From: Ancylobacter tetraedralis
Lineage (GTDB): Bacteria > Pseudomonadota > Alphaproteobacteria > Rhizobiales > Xanthobacteraceae
Assembly: GCF_014195655.1 (NCBI RefSeq)
Contig: NZ_JACICD010000003.1
Location: forward strand, 186,001 to 250,000
Direction of reading: 5' to 3'
Length of the DNA: 64,000 bases
Both the position numbers and the translations under genes were made by a program. Below, piece after piece: positions 1 to 8,354 of this stretch; position 1 is the stretch's first letter; each line of letters begins with the position of its first letter. The notes under the pieces were generated by a model. That model was not told where the DNA came from, made no database searches, and saw only the letters and a program-made list of their open reading frames with translations.

Positions 1-611
1 GAGGTCGCGGCCTCCCGCAGTTCCTCGTGCAGCGGCTTGACGATGAGCCCGGCACTGTCGATCCCGATGATGATCACCGGCAGCACCATCGATCCGAGCA
101 CCGGCAGCCAGCCGAGCCAGATGGAAAAGACCAGGATGCCGACCACGCCGACGCAGAAGGTCGGCAGGGCGATCGACCAGACGTTCAGCACATCGACCAG
201 CCCGCGCAGGCCGCGATGGCCCGTCGTCACCGCGCTCACCGCGACGCCGAGCGCGAGGAGCAGCGCGAAGGTGAAGCTCAGCGCCGTAAACAGCAGGGTC
301 GTCGGCAGCGCGGTTGCCAGCATGGCCGAGACCGGCCGGCCAAATCGGATCGACGCGCCGAAATCGCCGTTGAGCAGCCGCCAGCTCCAGCCGGCGAGCT
401 GTTCGACGACGGGACGATCCAGCCCGAGTTGATGGCGCAGTTCCACCTGCTGGGCGGCGGTAAGATCGCCCTCGAGGCCCTTCACATCCACCGCGTCACC
501 TGGAACGAGCCGGGCCAGAAGGAAGACGATGACGACGATGCCGGCGGCTTGCACCAGCATCCGCGCCAGGGTGAAGGCGAGGGGGGCGAGACGGTGGAGA
601 AGGTTGGTCAT
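1..611 (-). CDS. ABC transporter permease, DppB/OppB type (3' end outside window)
   Basis: Inner-membrane subunit of a peptide/nickel-family ABC importer. The visible 203 residues start MTNLLHRLAPLAF and contain a first hydrophobic helix (about residues 18-36), the periplasmic stretch with LARLVPGD that is usual in DppB proteins, and several further membrane helices. The ATG overlaps the stop of the upstream DppC-like gene as ATGA, so the two are translationally coupled. The gene runs off the left window edge, where the ATPase genes would be expected. Substrate is not readable from the permease; the operon context points to a phosphorus-containing organic compound. Confidence 0.9.
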   Translation of the reverse strand, partial: MTNLLHRLAPLAFTLARMLVQAAGIVVIVFLLARLVPGDAVDVKGLEGDLTAAQQVELRHQLGLDRPVVEQLAGWSWRLLNGDFGASIRFGRPVSAMLATALPTTLLFTALSFTFALLLALGVAVSAVTTGHRGLRGLVDVLNVWSIALPTFCVGVVGILVFSIWLGWLPVLGSMVLPVIIIGIDSAGLIVKPLHEELREAAT

Positions 612-1474
612 AGCTTTGCCTCGCCGGCCGCGCGCAGTGGATCGAGATTCCGACGCACCGCTTCGCCGAGGATGGAGAGCGACAGGGTGAGCAGGATGAT
701 CGCAATCACCGGCGCCAGGATGACGTGCGGGGATGTCTCGATATAGCGGCTGGCGTCGGCCACCATGCGGCCCCAGGTCGGCTCATCGGGCGAGGAGCCG
801 AGGCCGAGGAAACTGAGCACCGATTCCGTCACCACGCAGCGCGGCAGCAGGATGGCCGCCTGGGTGACGAGCCCACCGACAAGGTTCGGCGCCAGATGCA
901 GGCGCAGCACATGCAGCTTGCCGCCGCCGAACAGCCGCGCCGCCGTGACATAATCCTTCACCGCCTCGCGGTGGAAGGTGGCGCGGGCGACATAGGCGAA
1001 GAAGGGCGCAAAGGCGACACCGAGGGCGATGACAACCGGCTGCGCCCCCGCCCCGAGCGCCACGATCAGCAGCAGCGCCAGCAGCACGTCCGGCATGGCG
1101 CGCACCAGGTCGATCAGCGCGAACATCACCGTCTCCGCCACCCGCCCGAGCGACAGCGCGACGAGGCCGAACCCGGCGCCGAGGATGAAGGCGACCAGTG
1201 CTCCGCCAAAGCCCACCATCAGCGTGGTACGGGCACCCATGACGAGGCGGGAGAAAACATCCCGCCCCATGTGATCGGTGCCCAGCCAGTGCTCCGGGCC
1301 CGGCGGCTGGTTCAGCGCCCGCAGATCCTGGTCGAGCGGGTCGAACGGGGCGACCAGCGGTGCGGCAAGCGCCAGCGCGACGATCAGCGCCAGCACCAGC
1401 GCGGCGATCATGGTGCGCGGGGAGGGCCCCCGCCGCACCGCTTCGCCCGCCTTGGCGGGGAGCGCGAGGCTCAC
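608..1474 (-). CDS. ABC transporter permease, DppC/OppC type
   Basis: Second membrane subunit of the peptide-type importer, 288 residues with the GTG start chosen here. It carries the N-terminal helix and the family signature HWLGTDHMGRDVFSRL, followed by the membrane domain and a typical C-terminal WGRMVADAS segment. The GTG at 1474 overlaps the TGA of the binding-protein gene as GTGA, which favours it over upstream in-frame codons; an internal Met before the first helix is the alternative. It pairs with the DppB-like permease encoded directly downstream. Confidence 0.9.
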   Translation of the reverse strand: MSLALPAKAGEAVRRGPSPRTMIAALVLALIVALALAAPLVAPFDPLDQDLRALNQPPGPEHWLGTDHMGRDVFSRLVMGARTTLMVGFGGALVAFILGAGFGLVALSLGRVAETVMFALIDLVRAMPDVLLALLLIVALGAGAQPVVIALGVAFAPFFAYVARATFHREAVKDYVTAARLFGGGKLHVLRLHLAPNLVGGLVTQAAILLPRCVVTESVLSFLGLGSSPDEPTWGRMVADASRYIETSPHVILAPVIAIILLTLSLSILGEAVRRNLDPLRAAGEAKL

Positions 1475-3030
1475 GACCGGCCCGCGAGCCAGGTCTGGGC
1501 GACGCCGCCATCCACCCGGTTGGGCGACCAGGTGAAGCCAGGCTCGTAGCCCTCCACGCCCTTGCGGATGACGATCTGGTCGGCGTTGAGGCCGAGGGCG
1601 ACGACGTAATACTGGTCCATCACCCGCTTCCACGCCGCGAGATAGAGCTGGCGACGGGCCGAAAGATCGGTCTCGGCCACGGCCTTCTTCACAAGCGCGT
1701 CGTAGTCGGCATCCTGGATGCCGCCCCACAGCACCGGGTTGGGTCCGTCGCTCATCATGCGGACATAGCGCAGGAAAATATCGGCGCGCGGACCGGAATC
1801 CATGCAGTTCATGTCCCAGTCATACTGGCCGAGGCGCTTCTGCGTACCGATGTCGTCGAGCGCGACATGGTTCACGTTGAAGCCGAGCTTGCGCACCATC
1901 TGCACCACCACCTGCGGGTAGCTTTCCTGCCAGGAGACAAACTCGATGGTTTCCTTGGTGGGGTCGACGCCCGCCTCCTTCAGCAGCGCCTTCGCCTTGG
2001 CGAGGTCCGCCTTGGCATGTGGGTCGGCCTTGAACAGCGCCTCGTCGAAATAGAGATTGCCCGGGCCGACCATCTGGTTGGAGACCACGCCAGTGCCCGC
2101 CGAGGCGAAGTTGATGAACGCCGCCTTGTCGATCGCGTAGGTCAGCGCCTGACGCACGCGCACGTCATCGAAGGGCGGGCGAGGCTTGCGGTTGTTGAAG
2201 GCAACGAAGTACCAGCCGGCGTCCTTGAGCTGGGAGACGCGCAGGTTCGGATCCTTGGCCAGCTGCTTGGCGATGTCGGCCGGCACGCTGGCAATGTCGA
2301 TCTCGCCGGCGCGCAGGGCCAGCTGGCGGTCGGCGCCATCGCGCAGGTCCGCCTCGATCGCGGCGAGGTAGGGCATGCCGCCGCGCCAATAGGCGGTGTG
2401 GGCCGGCGCGGTCAGCTTCACCTTGGGCTGCCAGTCACCGAAGGTGAAGGGACCGGTGCCGATCGGGGTGGTGATGGTGTCGTCCCAGCCCGGAGATTTG
2501 GGCGAGAGGATCCACAGTTCGGACATCAGGTTCAACAACGGCGCGTAGGGCTCGCGCATGGCGATGACTACGGTGCGGGCATCGGGGGCCGTCGCGGTGT
2601 CGACCAGCTTCATGGCCGAGGCAAGCCAGCCGCCCTTCACCTTTTCCTTCACGCGGGTGATGTTGGCGACCACGTCGCCGGCGCTCATCACCTCGCCATT
2701 GTGGAACTTCACGCCGTCGCGCAGCGTGAACGAGTAGGTCTTGCCGTCCGGCGAGACGCTGAAGCTCTCGGCGAGGAAGGGCTTCACCGAGCCGTCATCG
2801 CCGATCGAGGTCAGCGCCTCGACATAGATCTGCTGCACCGAAATCGACCCGGTATGGCGGTGCGGATCGGCGGTATCGAGCCCCAGCGTCGCGTAGCGCA
2901 GAACGCCCCCGCGCTGGGGATCGGCGGCGGCGCGGGCATTCTGCGGCTGGAAGCCGGTCAGTCCGCCGGCAAGGCCGATGGCGGCGGTACCGGCCAGGAA
3001 TGTGCGACGGCTGAGACGTAGCGAGGTCAT
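1471..3030 (-). CDS. ABC transporter substrate-binding protein, family 5 (DppA/OppA type)
   Basis: Periplasmic binding protein of 519 residues for the importer encoded downstream. The N-terminus has a Tat-type signal (SRRTFLAG, about residues 7-14, then a hydrophobic stretch and an Ala-rich cleavage region near residue 35). The body shows the family 5 pattern, including SFSVSPDGKTYSFTLRDGVKFHNGE. Family members bind peptides, nickel, glycosides and other solutes, so ligand cannot be assigned by family. The partners here are a phosphodiesterase-like enzyme and phosphonoacetate hydrolase, suggesting a phosphonate or phosphoester ligand. Its start overlaps the upstream stop by 4 bases. Confidence 0.92.
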   Translation of the reverse strand: MTSLRLSRRTFLAGTAAIGLAGGLTGFQPQNARAAADPQRGGVLRYATLGLDTADPHRHTGSISVQQIYVEALTSIGDDGSVKPFLAESFSVSPDGKTYSFTLRDGVKFHNGEVMSAGDVVANITRVKEKVKGGWLASAMKLVDTATAPDARTVVIAMREPYAPLLNLMSELWILSPKSPGWDDTITTPIGTGPFTFGDWQPKVKLTAPAHTAYWRGGMPYLAAIEADLRDGADRQLALRAGEIDIASVPADIAKQLAKDPNLRVSQLKDAGWYFVAFNNRKPRPPFDDVRVRQALTYAIDKAAFINFASAGTGVVSNQMVGPGNLYFDEALFKADPHAKADLAKAKALLKEAGVDPTKETIEFVSWQESYPQVVVQMVRKLGFNVNHVALDDIGTQKRLGQYDWDMNCMDSGPRADIFLRYVRMMSDGPNPVLWGGIQDADYDALVKKAVAETDLSARRQLYLAAWKRVMDQYYVVALGLNADQIVIRKGVEGYEPGFTWSPNRVDGGVAQTWLAGRS

Positions 3031-4346
3031 GGGCGGGTCTCCGAAACGGGAAGCTGAAGGGAGAGGGGGCGGGAGCCCGAACGCGAGGGCTCGATCTCCT
3101 GCAGCGGCGCGCCATCGAGTTGGTTCACCGGCAGGCCGAGATGGGCGAGAAGGGTGGGGGCGATGTCGACCACCGCCACCGGGGCGGCGCGTTCGCCGGA
3201 TATGAAGCCGCCGCCGTCGATGACGAGCGCCGGTGCCTGTTCATGGCCATTCAGGCCGCCATGCTGGCCGAAGCCGAGCCGGTCGGCCTTGCCGCCCTGC
3301 GGCTTCACGGCAAGGCATGAGCCGGGAATGCCGAAGGCGTTGGGCGCCTCGCTGCCCTTCATCGACACCGCGAAAGCGAGGGCGCCGGCCGGCGCCTGCC
3401 CGACGGCGCCCAGTTCGTCCCTGCCGAAGACCGCGCCGGCCCAGGCACGGCCGCGCAGGAAATCGTCGAGCCGGCCGCGCCGGCTTTCATGGTCGGGGTG
3501 CAGATAGATCAGCGCCGCGGTGCCGTTGGCGGCAACCACGACATCGTCGGAATGAAGCTCCGCCTTGAGGCCAGAAGCGACGAGTTCTTCTTCGATATCG
3601 ACAATGCCGGTGATGGTCTCGTGGCCATGATCGGAGCCCGCGATCAGCAGCACGTCCTCACCCTCGCGGCGCAGCGCCTCCACCATGGCGATGACGCGGC
3701 CGAGATTGGCATCGGCTGCCCTCAGCACCGCCAGATGGGCCGGCGAACCCAGCGGCGTCTCGTGCTGGATATGGTCCGGTTCGCCCATCCACAGCACCGC
3801 GAGAGCCGGACCACCGGGAACCAGCGCCTCGGCGATGAAGCGCGACGTCATCGCCGTATCGCCGGCCACGTCCAGCGCAATATCGAGCCCGTCGGGAATC
3901 GGCACCCGCCCGGGCCCGAAGGAGCCGGCGCGATGGAACACCCGGCCATGGCCATCGGGGTCATGGGCATAGGCGGCGCCGGGCGAGACATTGTTGAAGA
4001 TCATCGCCCCGCCATGGCCGGCCACGCGCTCGGCAAGGGTCGGCGCGGCGAGGGAGCGGCCGGTCACGCGGCGCTTGTGCTGCAGGAAGTCCGGGTGACC
4101 GACATCGTGGCGCACCAGCCGCCCGGCCTCGACCAGCACCATGGAATTACCCTGCAGGCCGTGCCGCGCCGGCCAGCAGCCGGTCGCCAGCGTCGAGGAC
4201 ACCACCCGCGTCGCGGAGGGAAAGGCGGAGCGATAGCCGGCAAAGAAGGCGCCACGCTCGCGCAGCGCCGCCAGATGTGGGGTGCGCTCCGCGTCGACGA
4301 AGTCGCGACGCAGGCCATCGAGAACCACGAGGACAGCGCGGCGCAT
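3027..4346 (-). CDS. Alkaline phosphatase superfamily phosphodiesterase (NPP type)
   Basis: A 439-residue metal-dependent hydrolase of the type I phosphodiesterase/nucleotide pyrophosphatase family. The two-zinc site is visible: D10 (VVLDG), nucleophile-position T46 (FPSATRVVS), D191 and H195 (EPDHIQH), D239/H240 (GSDHGHE) and H362 (GQHGG). No signal peptide is seen, so it should act in the cytoplasm on imported substrate. It lies between the phosphonoacetate hydrolase gene (3 bases apart) and the binding-protein gene (4-base overlap). Exact substrate (phosphodiester, phosphonate monoester or other) is unknown. Confidence 0.85.
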   Translation of the reverse strand: MRRAVLVVLDGLRRDFVDAERTPHLAALRERGAFFAGYRSAFPSATRVVSSTLATGCWPARHGLQGNSMVLVEAGRLVRHDVGHPDFLQHKRRVTGRSLAAPTLAERVAGHGGAMIFNNVSPGAAYAHDPDGHGRVFHRAGSFGPGRVPIPDGLDIALDVAGDTAMTSRFIAEALVPGGPALAVLWMGEPDHIQHETPLGSPAHLAVLRAADANLGRVIAMVEALRREGEDVLLIAGSDHGHETITGIVDIEEELVASGLKAELHSDDVVVAANGTAALIYLHPDHESRRGRLDDFLRGRAWAGAVFGRDELGAVGQAPAGALAFAVSMKGSEAPNAFGIPGSCLAVKPQGGKADRLGFGQHGGLNGHEQAPALVIDGGGFISGERAAPVAVVDIAPTLLAHLGLPVNQLDGAPLQEIEPSRSGSRPLSLQLPVSETRP

Positions 4347-4349
4347 GGC

Positions 4350-5609
4350 TCAGCCCACCCGGTTCAGCACGAAGTCGAAAATGTCGAAATTGCGCAGTCG
4401 GTGGCCCGCCTCCGCCTCCAGCAGCGGATGCGAGAGAAGGAAGGGCACGCGCTGTTCCGACAGGCTGCCATGCGAGCGCAGCCGCTCGCCGGCGAGCTGG
4501 GTGATATCGTGGTCCACCGCACGGGCGCCGAGCGCGAAGCCCTCGGCCCCCACCACCACGAAATCGGCCTCGCGGTCTTCCGGCATCTCGAAGCGGGCGG
4601 CGGCTTCCTCTCCCGTCAGCGCGAGCGCGACGCCCGGCTGGGCGGCCAGCAGGTCGTGCACCGCCTGGCGCGACAGGCCGTCCTTGAGCAGATGGACCCG
4701 CACGAAGCCGCCGAGGGCGCCGTGATGCCGCACGAAAGGATCGGTGATCGGGCAGATCACCCGCGTCGCGCCCTCGCCGAAGGCGGCATCGAGCACATCG
4801 CCGAGATAGGTCACGCGCGGAGCGCCGTCAGGCCGGGCCATGTCGGTCATGCCGTGATCGGCAGTGATGCCGACAACGGCGCCGAGCTCCAGCAGTCGTG
4901 CCACGCGCGCATCCACCGCCGCCATGAAGGCCAGCGCCTCCGGGGCTTCCGGCGCATGCTTGTGCTGCACATAGTCGGACAGCGAGAGGTAGAGCACCTC
5001 GGCACGCCCCGCCTCGATCAGCCGGATGCCGGCATCGAGCACGAAGAGCGACAGTTCCGGCGAATACTGGTCGGGCTTCGGCAGACCAACGAAGCTTGCC
5101 GCATCGTCTATGCCGTGCTCGTCATCCGTGGTGCCTTTCGCGCATTCGGCGGAGAAGGCGATGCCGTCGAGCCCGAAGGCCAGCGCCTTGCGCAGCTTGT
5201 CCTTCGCCGTGACCACCGCCACCGGGCTGCCGATGTCGGCGAGGCCGGCCAGAATGGTAGGCGCGCGCATCAAGGCGGCATCAAGCATCATCACGGTCTC
5301 ACCCGTGGCGCGGTCGAGATAGAAATTGCCGGCCACGCCATGGACGGAGGGCGGCGCGCCGCACACGATCGACACGTTGTTCGGATTGGTGAAGGTCGGC
5401 ATCGCCGCATCGGCGAGGGCGAAGTGACCGTTCCTGCGCATGGCATCGAGCGCGGGCGTGACGCCGGTCTGCGTGGCGGCCTCGATATAGGCCGGGTCGC
5501 ATCCATCGAAACAGATCACCACGGTGGTACGCTGCGGCCTGCGATAGTGTCGCCCATTCACGTCAATGCATTCGCGCGACGCGCTGGCGTCGGTCGTTAT
5601 CGTGTTCAT
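4350..5609 (-). CDS. phnA: Phosphonoacetate hydrolase
   Basis: Cytoplasmic zinc enzyme that splits the C-P bond of phosphonoacetate to acetate and phosphate; 419 residues. Motifs match the known enzyme: D35 (CFDGCDP), nucleophile T74 in PTFTNPNN, D212/H216 (SDYVQHKHAPE), D251/H252 (ADHGMTD) and a C-terminal SHGSLSEQ histidine. D35 and T74 have the same spacing as D29 and T68 of the characterised Sinorhizobium enzyme. The start at 5609 is preceded by GGAA about 10 bases upstream; an in-frame ATG at 5639 lacks this. It is the first gene of the leftward operon and diverges from a LysR gene. No phnW/phnY genes for 2-aminoethylphosphonate are in view. Confidence 0.9.
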   Translation of the reverse strand: MNTITTDASASRECIDVNGRHYRRPQRTTVVICFDGCDPAYIEAATQTGVTPALDAMRRNGHFALADAAMPTFTNPNNVSIVCGAPPSVHGVAGNFYLDRATGETVMMLDAALMRAPTILAGLADIGSPVAVVTAKDKLRKALAFGLDGIAFSAECAKGTTDDEHGIDDAASFVGLPKPDQYSPELSLFVLDAGIRLIEAGRAEVLYLSLSDYVQHKHAPEAPEALAFMAAVDARVARLLELGAVVGITADHGMTDMARPDGAPRVTYLGDVLDAAFGEGATRVICPITDPFVRHHGALGGFVRVHLLKDGLSRQAVHDLLAAQPGVALALTGEEAAARFEMPEDREADFVVVGAEGFALGARAVDHDITQLAGERLRSHGSLSEQRVPFLLSHPLLEAEAGHRLRNFDIFDFVLNRVG

Positions 5610-5765
5610 TTTATCTATTCCGTTATTAAATCGTCGCAAATGAGATGTAACTTATTGTGATTTGTTACTTTTATATCTCATTCTTATTGTCTTTATTATT
5701 GACTATACACTGTGTGAGTAAAGCGATATTAGTTCCGTCATAGTGTGAGGTTTTGGAACAAAGGA
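5610..5765. promoter_or_regulatory. Divergent phnA-lysR control region with nested inverted repeat
   Basis: This A+T-rich gap stands out from the G+C-rich surroundings and must hold both promoters. It contains a nested dyad: outer arms AATGAGAT (5639-5646) and ATCTCATT (5675-5682), inner arms GTAAC (5647-5651) and GTTAC (5664-5668). This is a plausible binding region for the LysR protein encoded next door. A TTGACT at 5699-5704 could be a -35 element for lysR, but I see no well-spaced -10. Confidence 0.55.
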
Positions 5766-6662
5766 ATGAGGCGCAGTCTTCCCCCGCTGAAGGCGGTCGT
5801 GGCATTCGAGGCGGTGACCCGCATCGGCAGCGTCACGGGAGCCGCCCAGGAGCTCGGTGTCACCCATAGCGCGGTAAGCAAGCAGCTGGCGGTGCTGGAG
5901 GCCTGGCTCGGCGTGCCGCTTTTCGACAGCAATCGACGTCACATGACGGCGACGCCACCGGCCCTGCGGCTGGCCTCCGCGGCCGGTGCGGCGCTGGACC
6001 TGCTTGCCTCCGCCATTGACAGCTTCATGCCGGACGAGGCGTCGGAAGTGCTCGATGTCATCGCGCCGGCCACTTTCGCCATGCGCTGGCTGATGCCGCG
6101 CCTCCCGGCCTTCGAGGCGGAGTTCAGCCATGTCGATGTCCGCGTGCGACCGATTCACACGGGCGAGGAGTGGAGCGGCATTCCTTTCGATGTGGTGATC
6201 CGGCGCGGGGAGGCGCTGCAGGGCGACCTGCGCGGCATCACCTTGCTGCGCGAGGAGATCGGGCTACTGGCACGGCCGGAGGTCGCGGCGTCTCTCGCCA
6301 CCTGCGCAGATCTGGCCGGCATTCGTCTGCTGGAATCCGTGACGCGGCCGGGCGAACTGGCTCGCTGGCTGGTGGCGGCGAATATGCCGGCGGAGCTTGC
6401 CGCCGGCGCATCGCGCTTCGGCCATTTCTATATCGCGCTTGAAGCCTGCCTGGCCGGGCAGGGCGCCATTGCGGCGCCGATCGAGGTCGTGTCGGATCTG
6501 CTCACCCGCGGCGATCTCGTCGAGCCTTTCGCGACCCTGCGTGTGAGTGGACCGGAGTATCGGCTCGGCTATGCGCCCGCCGGTGCGCGGGCAAACCTGG
6601 CTGCCTCTTTCGCCGAATGGGCCTTGCGGACGGTAACGATGGATTCGGGCCTGTCGGCGTGA
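5766..6662 (+). CDS. LysR-family transcriptional regulator (GcvA-like)
   Basis: A 298-residue DNA-binding regulator. The N-terminal winged helix-turn-helix covers about residues 1-60 (LKAVVAFEAVTRIGSVTGAA then THSAVSKQLAVLE), followed by a two-lobed effector domain including the FAMRWLMPRLPAFE strand typical of the GcvA/AmpR branch. The ATG at 5766 has a GGA eight bases upstream; an in-frame GTG at 5745 would add seven residues without a ribosome site. It is divergent from phnA, so the simplest reading is that it controls the phosphonoacetate operon and senses a pathway compound. Confidence 0.88.
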   Translation: MRRSLPPLKAVVAFEAVTRIGSVTGAAQELGVTHSAVSKQLAVLEAWLGVPLFDSNRRHMTATPPALRLASAAGAALDLLASAIDSFMPDEASEVLDVIAPATFAMRWLMPRLPAFEAEFSHVDVRVRPIHTGEEWSGIPFDVVIRRGEALQGDLRGITLLREEIGLLARPEVAASLATCADLAGIRLLESVTRPGELARWLVAANMPAELAAGASRFGHFYIALEACLAGQGAIAAPIEVVSDLLTRGDLVEPFATLRVSGPEYRLGYAPAGARANLAASFAEWALRTVTMDSGLSA

Positions 6663-6693
6663 CAGCCGACGGTCGACAATGCGTGCCGGCCGT

Positions 6694-7485
6694 TCAGATG
6701 CGGGGCATCGCGACGTACCCTCCGCCATCCTGGCGCATCACATCCATGGCGATGCCGTAGATGCGCGCGAGCGTATCGGGCGCCACGATCTCCTGCGGCG
6801 TGCCGCGCGCGATCAGCCGGCCGCCATGCAGCGCGATGATGTCGTCGCAGAACCGCGCGGCCATGTTCACATCGTGCAGGACCACGATCACGCCCGTGCC
6901 GCGCTCCCGGCACAGGCTGCGGATCAGCGTGAGCGTCTCGATCTGGTGCGCGATGTCCAGCGCGGAAGTCGGCTCGTCCAGCAGCAGGCAACCCGCGTCC
7001 TGCGCCACCAGCATGGCAATCCACACACGCTGGCGTTCGCCGCCGGACAGCGTGTCGACCAGCCGGTCGGCGAAGGCGCCGGTGTCGGTCAGCGCGATCG
7101 CCTCCTCCACCTTCTGTCGGTCCACTGCGGTGAACCGGCCGAGCGCGCCGTGCCAGGGATAGCGGCCGAGGGCTACCAACTCCCGCCCGCTCATGCTGCC
7201 CGTCGCGGGCGATGATTGCGGGAGATAGGCGACACGGCGGGCGAAGGCCCGCGTACCCCATTCCCAGAGCGGCCGCCCTTCGAAGCGGATCTCTCCGCCC
7301 GTGGCTGCGTGCTGCCGGGCGAGCAGCTTCAGCAGCGTCGATTTGCCCGAGCCATTATGCCCGATCAGCCCGACAACGCGCCCCGCCGGTACCGTGAGAC
7401 TGAGTGGATGCAGCAGGGTGCGGGCGCCGATGCGCATCTGGGCGTCGACGAGTTCGAACAGCGCGGGCGAGGGCGGGGCACTCAT
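6694..7485 (-). CDS. Siderophore ABC transporter ATP-binding protein (FhuC/FepC type)
   Basis: Cytoplasmic ATPase of 263 residues that energises iron-siderophore import. Walker A is GHNGSGKST (about residues 42-50), the signature is LSGGERQRVWIAML and Walker B is CLLLDEPTSALD, with the FhuC-type switch VVLHDVNMAARF. It is the last gene of the siderophore operon; its ATG overlaps the esterase stop by 4 bases. It should act with the FhuB-like fused permease and the FhuD-like binding protein upstream. Confidence 0.92.
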   Translation of the reverse strand: MSAPPSPALFELVDAQMRIGARTLLHPLSLTVPAGRVVGLIGHNGSGKSTLLKLLARQHAATGGEIRFEGRPLWEWGTRAFARRVAYLPQSSPATGSMSGRELVALGRYPWHGALGRFTAVDRQKVEEAIALTDTGAFADRLVDTLSGGERQRVWIAMLVAQDAGCLLLDEPTSALDIAHQIETLTLIRSLCRERGTGVIVVLHDVNMAARFCDDIIALHGGRLIARGTPQEIVAPDTLARIYGIAMDVMRQDGGGYVAMPRI

Positions 7486-8354
7486 GCGCGATCCCGGCCG
7501 AAGGCGAAGCGTATCGCCAGATTGAGTGTCGCCGGAAGCACCGACATATGCGTCTCGCCGGGGATAAGGGCGAATTCCGCCGTGAGGCCCGGTGCCTGCG
7601 CGAGGCGCTCGGCCATCTCGCGCGTATTGTCCACGATCCGGCTCTCCTCGAAACTGGCGCGCCGCGTCGGCGCGTCGGCGGCACCGACCTGGAACGGCGC
7701 GAGCTTCTGTTCATATTCGCCGGCAAGGAGCAGCACCCGACCCTCGCTCGCGATGCCCTCGGCAAGGAAAGCCTTGGCGCTATCGACAATGCCCGCGCCC
7801 TCCCACCAGATGGCCGGGCTGGCGGCGATCCACCGGGCAAAGGCGGTAGGGCGGCGGAACAGCGCGTGCAGCACGAACAGACCGCCGAAGGAATGGCCGA
7901 GAATGGATTGTCGCGCCGGATCGACCGGAACGCGGCGGGCGATTTCCGGCTTGAGAACGTCCTCGATAAAGGCGAGGAACCCGTCCGCGCCGCCGGTACG
8001 AACCTCCGGCCCATCCGGGGTGTGGGGCGGATAGGACTGGCCAGGCGGCGGCCCCATGTCCCAGGAGCGGCGCACGCTGTCATAGGCACCCTCGACGGGA
8101 TAGCCGATGCCCACCATCACGCCCCACGCGATGCCGGTGCCGAGCGGATAGGTCGCCTGAACGCGCATGATGTCGGCAGCGGTGCCGGCGACGGCGTTGG
8201 CGTCGAGATAATACAGCACCGGCCATCCCGCCTCCGGCGCCTCGTCCGGCGGCCGGTAGAGGTAGATGCGCCAGGGCTTGTCGCCGGAGGTTTCGCCGCC
8301 CGCGGGCGCAGCGATCTCGAAGACTTCCGTGTCGGGGATGGGGGCGGCGATCAT
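7482..8354 (-). CDS. Siderophore esterase (alpha/beta hydrolase, IroE/Fes-like)
   Basis: A 290-residue alpha/beta hydrolase of the esterase D/IroE type. S155 lies in the nucleophile elbow GHSFGG, and a late GETHMSVLP supplies the likely catalytic His. Relatives hydrolyse ester or lactone bonds of ferric siderophores so that iron can be released. No signal peptide is evident, pointing to action on imported complexes. It is inserted between permease and ATPase genes with 4-base overlaps on both sides, so production is tied to the transporter. Ligand chemistry is inferred: an ester-containing siderophore. Confidence 0.85.
   Translation of the reverse strand: MIAAPIPDTEVFEIAAPAGGETSGDKPWRIYLYRPPDEAPEAGWPVLYYLDANAVAGTAADIMRVQATYPLGTGIAWGVMVGIGYPVEGAYDSVRRSWDMGPPPGQSYPPHTPDGPEVRTGGADGFLAFIEDVLKPEIARRVPVDPARQSILGHSFGGLFVLHALFRRPTAFARWIAASPAIWWEGAGIVDSAKAFLAEGIASEGRVLLLAGEYEQKLAPFQVGAADAPTRRASFEESRIVDNTREMAERLAQAPGLTAEFALIPGETHMSVLPATLNLAIRFAFGRDRA

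Noticed and set aside
3489-5660. Long plus-strand frame opposite phnA and the phosphodiesterase gene
   Set aside because: Translation is rich in His/Arg/Gln with no family resemblance, whereas the minus strand shows two complete metal-enzyme motif sets.
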